Of a DNA stretch of 64,000 bases, positions 59,274 through 64,000 are shown piece by piece. Each line of letters opens with the position of its first letter. Within the stretch, counting starts at the first letter, position 1. Below the pieces are notes generated by a model. It saw nothing but the letters and a program-made list of their open reading frames with translations, did not search any database and was not told the DNA's origin. A program made the position numbers and the translations under genes. Where the stretch lies: the NCBI GenBank assembly GCA_050998615.1, contig JBPCQA010000021.1:16357-80356 (forward strand), in the 5' to 3' direction. The stretch comes from JBPCQA01 sp050998615. GTDB taxonomy: Bacteria; Actinomycetota; Actinomycetes; Propionibacteriales; Nocardioidaceae.

Positions 59274-60121
59274 ATGAAGGTGTCATCTCCTCCGACGTGG
59301 AGGGCACCGCCGGCATCGTCGACTGGTCGCAATGCCTGCCGGGCGAATCGGCGTACGAGAGCGGGCGCGAGCTGTTGCTCGGCGAGGTCAACGCCGCCAT
59401 CGACGGTGCCTGTGCCGCCGGCGCCACCGGGTTCCTCGTCAACGACTCCCACTCGTCGATGGCGAACCTGCCGCCGCAGCAGCTACACGCCCAGGCGCCA
59501 TACCTGTCTGGCAAGCACAAGCCGCTCTACATGATGCAGGGACTCGACGCGACGTTCGACGCCGTGTTCTTCGTCAGCTACCACGGCTCCATGGGCGATC
59601 CGAGCTCGACGCTGTCGCACACCTACAACCCGCGGGCGATCGCCGAGGTGCGGGTCAACGGCGTCGTTGCGGGTGAGGCAGGCATCAACGCCCTGGTGGC
59701 GCTGGGTCACGGGGTGCCGGTGGCGCTGAGTCACGGGGGGCCGGTGGCGCTGGTGACCGGCGACGAGGTCACCGCCGCTGAGGCTGCACCGTTCTGTCCG
59801 GGCGTCGAGCAGGCGGTCGTCAACCATTCGGTCAGCCGCTTCGCCGCGGAGTCACTGCACCCCGAGCTCGCGCGCGCCCGCATCGAGGCGGCCGCCCGTC
59901 GGGCGCTGGAGCGGCTCGGGGAGTTGGCCGCGCCTGCGATCAGCCTGCCAGCGACGTTGGAGGTGCGCTGGCGCAACGCCGATCTCGCCGAGATGTCCAC
60001 CTGGCTCCGCGGTGTCGATCGCGTGGACGAGGTGACCGTATCCATGGCCGACGACGACCCCGCACGTCTCTATCGCACCTTCGTCACCGCGGTGCTGCTC
60101 ACCCGCGGCATCGCCGAGTAA
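59274..60121 (+). CDS. DppA-like M55 aminopeptidase with an apparent frameshift
   Basis: A zinc-dependent D-aminopeptidase of family M55. ATG at 59274 follows GGGGGAGG. After codon 3 one base appears missing; adding it gives MKVVISSDVEG with Asp8 and Glu10, and then His60 (NDSHSS) and His104 (SYHGSMG), precisely the positions of the metal ligands in Bacillus DppA, so the frameshift is a local error or mutation. Without repair no start codon is in frame. Residues near 140-165 hold a duplicated VAL-x-HG-x-P segment from a 24-bp tandem repeat (59696-59743), not seen in relatives. Confidence 0.8.
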
Positions 60122-60130
60122 GCCGCGGGG

Positions 60131-60406
60131 TCAGCCGCCGGCGACCGCGGGGATGACCGAGACGGTCGACCCCTCCGGTGTCGCCGTCCCCAGCCCGTCG
60201 GCGAAGCGCACGTCGTCGTTGCCTACGTAGACGTTCACGAAGCGGCGCAGCTGTCCCTGCTCGTCGACGATGCGGCCCTTGATGCCGGGGTACGCCGCGT
60301 CGAGGGAGTCGAGCAGGTCCGCCAGGGTGTCGCCGTCGGCGGCAACCTGCGACTCGCCGCCGGTGTAGGAGCGCAGGATCGTCGGCACCCGCACGGTCAC
60401 GCCCAT
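60131..60406 (-). CDS. cysO: CysO-like sulfur-carrier protein
   Basis: 91 residues of the MoaD/ThiS ubiquitin-like fold, ending in VAGG where thiocarboxylate forms. VRVPTILRSYTGG and VNVYVGNDDVRF match mycobacterial CysO, the sulfur donor for cysteine synthesis with CysM. Here it follows thrC by 10 bases; mec and cysM are not nearby. ATG at 60406. Confidence 0.9.
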   Translation of the reverse strand: MGVTVRVPTILRSYTGGESQVAADGDTLADLLDSLDAAYPGIKGRIVDEQGQLRRFVNVYVGNDDVRFADGLGTATPEGSTVSVIPAVAGG

Positions 60407-60416
60407 GGCAGTCCTC

Positions 60417-61700
60417 TCATCCCAGCCCGGCCGCGCGGAACGCGGCATACGTCGGCTCGATCGTGACAGCCCGACCCGCCAGGTCAGTGACCGCGTCGAG
60501 CGTCTTGAGCCCCTCCCCGGTGTTGAACACCACCGTCTCCGCGTCCGGGTCGAGCCGCCCCGTCGCCAGCAGCTTGCGCAGGGTGGCCACGGTGACGCCA
60601 CCGGCGGTCTCCGCGAACACCCCTTCGGTGCGGGCGAGCAGCGCGATCCCCTCCCTGATCTCGTCGTCGCTGACGTCCTCCACTGCGCCTCCGGTGCGCC
60701 GGCAGACGTCGAGCACGTAGGGCCCGTCCGCCGGGTTGCCGATCGCCAGTGACTTCGCGATCGTGTCGGGCCGCACCGGCGAGACGACGTCGCGACCTGC
60801 GCGGAACGCCGCGGCGACCGGCGAGCAGCCGGTGGCCTGGGCGCCGAAGACGCGGTAGTCGTGCGGCTCCACCAGACCCAATCGGACCAGCTCGCGGAAC
60901 CCCTTGTCGACCTTGGTCAGCTGCGCCCCCGAGGCCACCGGGATCACGACCTGTTCCGGCAAGCGCCAACCCAGCTGCTCTGCCACCTCGTAGCCGAGCG
61001 TCTTGGAGCCCTCGGCGTAGTAGGGCCGGACGTTGACGTTGACGAAGGCCCAGTCGGGGTGCTCTCCCGCGATCTCGACGGCCAGCCGGTTCGCGTCGTC
61101 ATAGCTGCCGCGCACCGCGACAAGCGTCCCGCCGTAGACCGCGGTCGTGAGGACCTTCGCCCGCTCCAGGTCGTGCGGGATCACGACGACGCTGGGCATG
61201 CCGGCGCGGGCAGCAGCCGCAGCGACCGCGTTGGCGAGGTTGCCCGTAGACGGACAGGCCAGCACCCGCAGACCGAGCTGGCGGGCAGCCACGAGTGCGA
61301 CCGCGACCACCCGGTCCTTGAAGGAGTGCGTCGGGTTGCCCGAGTCGTCCTTCACCCACAACGTCCGCATACCGAGCTCGCGCGCCAGGTTGTCGGCGCG
61401 GAGCAGTCGGGTCCAGCCCGGGTCGGTGGTGCGAAACGACGCCACGTCCGCGGGAACGGGCAGCAGCGCGGCGTAGCGCCAGATGCTCGGCGGTCCGGCC
61501 CCGATATGCTCCCGGCTGACGGACGGGAAGTCATACGCCACCTCCAACGGCCCGAAGCACTCATCGCAGGCGTACGAGGGGCCGAGCGGCTGCCGGGCGC
61601 CACAGGCCCGGCAGACCAGGTCGGTGGCGTTGCCGAACGCACCGGGACGCGGCTCGCCGTCAGCAGCTGGGGTGGGGTGCGGGTACACGGTCGTGGTCAC
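60417..61700 (-). CDS. thrC: Threonine synthase
   Basis: 427 residues. A zinc ribbon (CRAC at 30-33, CDEC at 45-48) precedes the fold-type II PLP domain, with the PLP lysine at 128 (NPTHSFKDRV) and STGNLANAVAAAAARAG. It makes threonine from phosphohomoserine. GTG at 61700 follows AGGAGG. Ahead of cysO in the same direction, likely one operon. The leader shows no threonine or SAM riboswitch I recognise. Confidence 0.92.
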   Translation of the reverse strand: MTTTVYPHPTPAADGEPRPGAFGNATDLVCRACGARQPLGPSYACDECFGPLEVAYDFPSVSREHIGAGPPSIWRYAALLPVPADVASFRTTDPGWTRLLRADNLARELGMRTLWVKDDSGNPTHSFKDRVVAVALVAARQLGLRVLACPSTGNLANAVAAAAARAGMPSVVVIPHDLERAKVLTTAVYGGTLVAVRGSYDDANRLAVEIAGEHPDWAFVNVNVRPYYAEGSKTLGYEVAEQLGWRLPEQVVIPVASGAQLTKVDKGFRELVRLGLVEPHDYRVFGAQATGCSPVAAAFRAGRDVVSPVRPDTIAKSLAIGNPADGPYVLDVCRRTGGAVEDVSDDEIREGIALLARTEGVFAETAGGVTVATLRKLLATGRLDPDAETVVFNTGEGLKTLDAVTDLAGRAVTIEPTYAAFRAAGLG

Positions 61701-61887
61701 GAGGCCTCCTCTCATCTTCCCTGCGCCGGCTCTCGCCGCAGGACGGATGTAGCACCGTGTGCAACGGGGCCTCGCGAGCCTGTGGGGCGCCAAGACCGTT
61801 GCGCGGTTGCCGGGGCTTCGTCGGGCCGTGTCCCTCTGCCCCTCGTGATGAGTGTCGTGAGGCTAGCGCACGGGCTCGGCTGAGGCG

Positions 61888-62292
61888 ATGCTGGCCACCA
61901 TGACGCGGGCGCAGCGACTGCGGGAGGTGCTCAACTGGGCCAACGGCAGCACTGCGGCGGGACTGCTGATCGCCCGTGCCGGTCGGGCCACAGTGGCCCT
62001 GCAGGGCGACGGCATCTGGACCGCGACGCGCTACCGCGGTATTGCCTCTCATCGCCACTTCACCGTGGGAAACGTGCTGGTGACGCGTCACGATGCCAGC
62101 GAGCTCCGGCGCCGCCCCCGGTTGCGCGCCCACGAGGCACGGCACAGCACCCAGTGGGCCGTGCTCGGACCGGCGTTCCTCCCGCTCTACCTCGGCGCTG
62201 CACTGACGAGCCGGGTTCTCACCGGTGACGACGCGGCGGTGAACCCGTTCGAGCTGCTCGCCGGGCTCGCCGACGGCGGCTACCGGCCGTGA
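61888..62292 (+). CDS. Hypothetical protein with HExxH motif
   Basis: 134 residues. RAHEARHSTQW contains HExxH (His82, Glu83, His86), a possible zinc site, and NPFELLAGLADGGYRP closes the protein. It resembles short DUF4157-like proteins. Function unknown; there is no signal peptide. ATG at 61888. Confidence 0.7.
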   Translation: MLATMTRAQRLREVLNWANGSTAAGLLIARAGRATVALQGDGIWTATRYRGIASHRHFTVGNVLVTRHDASELRRRPRLRAHEARHSTQWAVLGPAFLPLYLGAALTSRVLTGDDAAVNPFELLAGLADGGYRP

Positions 62293-62357
62293 ACTTGTCG
62301 GTGAGTTCCGGCATCTCACCTCCTGACCGCCCATCCGATCACTTGGCATGGGGCCGC

Positions 62358-62927
62358 ATGAGCGCACACGTCCCGCACCCGCGACGACTCCTGGCAGCGG
62401 GCATCGCTGCGTCCGCACTGTTCGTGACCACCTCGGTGCCGTCGGCGCAGGCCGCGACGCGCACAGTCCACGACAAGCGCGGTGACAGCAGCGCCGCCAA
62501 CGACATCACCCGCGTCCGTTTCGACAACGGTGGCCGACGGATCCGCGTGGCGGTCCACTACCGGGACATGGGGCACCACCCGCACAGGCCAAATCTCGGC
62601 GCCGGCGTCATCGTCGACGTCGGCCGGAAGGGAGCGCGGGCGTACGAGCTCGCGCGCTACCGCAGCTACGAGGACGACACGATCCGGGTCCGGTTGTGGC
62701 GCTTCACTCAGAAGCGGCGGGCAGCGCCCTACCACCGGGTTCATTGTCCCGCCAAGGTCGTCCGTGCGTTCCCCGGCCCCAAGAGCAAGGTCATCTACCG
62801 GCTGCCGCAACGGTGCCTGGGGTCGGACAAGGGCGACGCGTGGTTCCACGTGCAGGGCTTCCGTCGTGAGGGGCCGCCGGAGCCAGATGTCGCGCCGCGC
62901 AAGCCGGTCTTCGTGACACGCGACTGA
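62358..62927 (+). CDS. Secreted hypothetical protein
   Basis: 189 residues. HPRRLLAAGIAASALFVTT then SVPSAQA is a signal peptide with cleavage likely after AQA. The mature part is basic, with two Cys (VHCPAK and PQRCLG) possibly disulfide-bonded. No domain recognised. ATG at 62358; GTG at 62289 is an alternative overlapping the HExxH gene stop. Confidence 0.75.
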   Translation: MSAHVPHPRRLLAAGIAASALFVTTSVPSAQAATRTVHDKRGDSSAANDITRVRFDNGGRRIRVAVHYRDMGHHPHRPNLGAGVIVDVGRKGARAYELARYRSYEDDTIRVRLWRFTQKRRAAPYHRVHCPAKVVRAFPGPKSKVIYRLPQRCLGSDKGDAWFHVQGFRREGPPEPDVAPRKPVFVTRD

Positions 62928-62936
62928 CCGGGTCGC

Positions 62937-63767
62937 TCAGACGCCGAGCCGATCGGCAAGCCGCTCCAGCCAGCCGACCAGGCCGTCCGGGCCAGTGACC
63001 ACCACGTCGGCGCGCTCGGCCACGGCGCCCTGCTCCGCCGACGCGGAGCACACCAGGATGCCGGCCAGACCGGAGTCCCGCATCGCGTCGACCTCGTCGT
63101 AGGCCGCGAGGTCGCCGAGGTCGTCGCCAGCGTAGACGACGCAGCGGGCACCTCGCTCGCGTACGAGCGCCCGCAGCGCCCGGCCCTTGTCCATGCCGGG
63201 TGCTCGCAGCTCGAGCACGAGCCTGCCAGGCTCGACGCTCAGCCCGTGCGTCGCGGCGAGCCGGGAGACCGGCTCCTGCAGCCGCGCGAGCGACTCCTCC
63301 GGATCCGGGAGCTCACGCACGTGCACGGCAACAGCGCGTCCCTTGTCCTCGATGCGAGCGCCGCCAAGTCCCAGTCGGGCAAGCAGGTCCGGAAATGCCG
63401 CCCGGACCTGCGCCACACCTGGAGGCGCCGGTGGCGACTCGACCTCGCCGGTGATCGCGTCCCAGCGCTCTACGCCGTACTGGCCGAGCACCACCAACGT
63501 CTGCAGCCCCGGCACGCCCGCCACCGGCGCGAGCCGCAGCACGGTCTCGACCGGTCGCCCGGTGATCACCGCGACCGTGCCGACCGCCGGTCCGAGGCGA
63601 GCCAGGACCGCGACGGCAGCGGGATGAACGTATGCCTGCTCGGGGTTGTCCACGATCGGTGACAGCGTGCCGTCGAAGTCGAACGCCAGCAACGCAGCGG
63701 CCGGTTCGGCCAGCAGCTGGTCCCAGCCGCGGCGCCCCTGGAGGGTGGTGGGCACCCAACCCGTCAT
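62937..63767 (-). CDS. otsB: Trehalose-6-phosphate phosphatase
   Basis: 276 residues of the HAD superfamily. The nucleophile and acid are Asp30 and Asp32 (FDFDGTLSP), motif II lies in VAVITGRPVE, and the C-terminal motif is VVYAGDDLGDLAAYD. It makes trehalose from its 6-phosphate. Start overlaps the LytR_C gene stop (ATGA). Confidence 0.92.
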   Translation of the reverse strand: MTGWVPTTLQGRRGWDQLLAEPAAALLAFDFDGTLSPIVDNPEQAYVHPAAVAVLARLGPAVGTVAVITGRPVETVLRLAPVAGVPGLQTLVVLGQYGVERWDAITGEVESPPAPPGVAQVRAAFPDLLARLGLGGARIEDKGRAVAVHVRELPDPEESLARLQEPVSRLAATHGLSVEPGRLVLELRAPGMDKGRALRALVRERGARCVVYAGDDLGDLAAYDEVDAMRDSGLAGILVCSASAEQGAVAERADVVVTGPDGLVGWLERLADRLGV

Positions 63768-64000
63768 GCCGCAGCGGTGAGGATCACCGTGAGACGGTCG
63801 AAACGCATCGGGCTCACCGCCGGCAGCACACGCGCGATCCCGAGGTCGCGAGCCAGCAGCTCGGCCTACTCCGGCAACCGATCGGGGAAGTAGACCGTCG
63901 TCGCGGGGATGTTGCCGTACCAGTTGTCAGTCCCGACGACCTGCCAACCAGCGTCCTGCAGCTCGGCGGCGGTCTGTGCCGCCAACCCGGAGACCGTGGA
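63764..64000 (-). pseudogene. LytR_C-domain protein, 3' part, with internal stop
   Basis: Reading in from the window edge, TVSGLAAQTAAELQDAGWQV, GNIPATTVYFPDRLPE, then a TAG at 63866-63868, then AELLARDLGIARVLPAV and RFDRLTVILTAAA. This is a LytR_C domain with one in-frame stop in its loop. The 5' part lies outside the window. It may be a single error or a decaying gene. Confidence 0.7.

Noticed and set aside
61701..61887. Riboswitch in the thrC leader
   Set aside because: No recognisable conserved core of SAM, threonine or other riboswitch; only general GC-rich pairing.
1..64000. tRNA, rRNA, CRISPR, prophage or transposase genes
   Set aside because: I looked for T-arm-like GGTTCGA motifs, regular short repeat-spacer patterns and transposase motifs and found none that hold up.

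Overview
The window looks like chromosomal DNA of a free-living, high-GC actinobacterium. The evidence is an IdeR-type metalloregulator with all its metal ligands, an F420-dependent luciferase-like oxidoreductase, a GNAT protein with the mycothiol-synthase layout, DUF2530 and DUF3027 proteins, a CysO-like sulfur carrier, a HelR/HelD-type RNA-polymerase ATPase, an XPB helicase and a GroEL with a Gly/Met-rich tail. I cannot name the genus. No rRNA, tRNA, transposase, integrase, CRISPR array or phage gene is recognisable.

Layout. 1-8.2 kb: a decayed NUDIX gene, an SDR, a beta-carbonic anhydrase, a glyoxalase-fold/ECF-sigma/DinB-like run, a ferredoxin-NADP reductase, a double-GNAT protein. 8.4-19.7 kb: ideR, a hotdog-like protein, an exporter, then pdxH-citA-serC behind a structured leader with a 12-codon ORF, an F420 enzyme, a METTL25-like methyltransferase translationally coupled to a 31-residue membrane peptide, and a MarR-MFS pair. 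19.8-27.8 kb: purine permease, DUF2530, DUF3027, MFS, cold-shock protein, LarE, an acyl-CoA synthetase remnant and an ABC transporter. 27.8-40 kb is rich in DNA/RNA maintenance: helicase-associated protein, CGNR protein, XPB, a RelBE-like toxin-antitoxin pair, an AlkB-like dioxygenase behind a near-consensus LexA box, HelR, HD hydrolase, a DUF4031-LD-carboxypeptidase fusion, CutC, Ogt and a frameshifted ECF sigma gene with a 15-bp tandem repeat at its 5' end. 40-45 kb: a large BNR-repeat lipoprotein, then a markedly AT-richer patch with two unknown genes. 45-55 kb: an aerobic carbon-monoxide-dehydrogenase-type (form II) molybdenum hydroxylase cluster, all on the minus strand, in two blocks: dipeptidase-mocA-coxD-coxE-xdhC and coxS-coxL-coxM-coxG. 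55-64 kb: a sedolisin, a MITE-like inverted-repeat element, groEL under two CIRCE-type operators, a DppA-like aminopeptidase, thrC-cysO, a HExxH protein, a secreted protein, otsB and the end of a LytR_C protein.

Two themes stand out. First, several small dispersed repeats (AGAGCC palindromes with a 165-bp MITE-like form; a GACTTGTCCGA inverted repeat in three places; a 22-bp tandem repeat at two loci; a 21-bp palindrome at two loci) sit at gene ends and sometimes supply the last codons. Second, many reading frames are broken by single-base changes (NUDIX, sigma factor, DppA, a small membrane protein, LytR_C), which suggests either real decay or uncorrected sequence errors. The most novel regulatory candidate is the pdxH-citA leader (about 11632-11922): a promoter, a strong Shine-Dalgarno, a 12-codon ORF and a perfect three-way-junction RNA fold.
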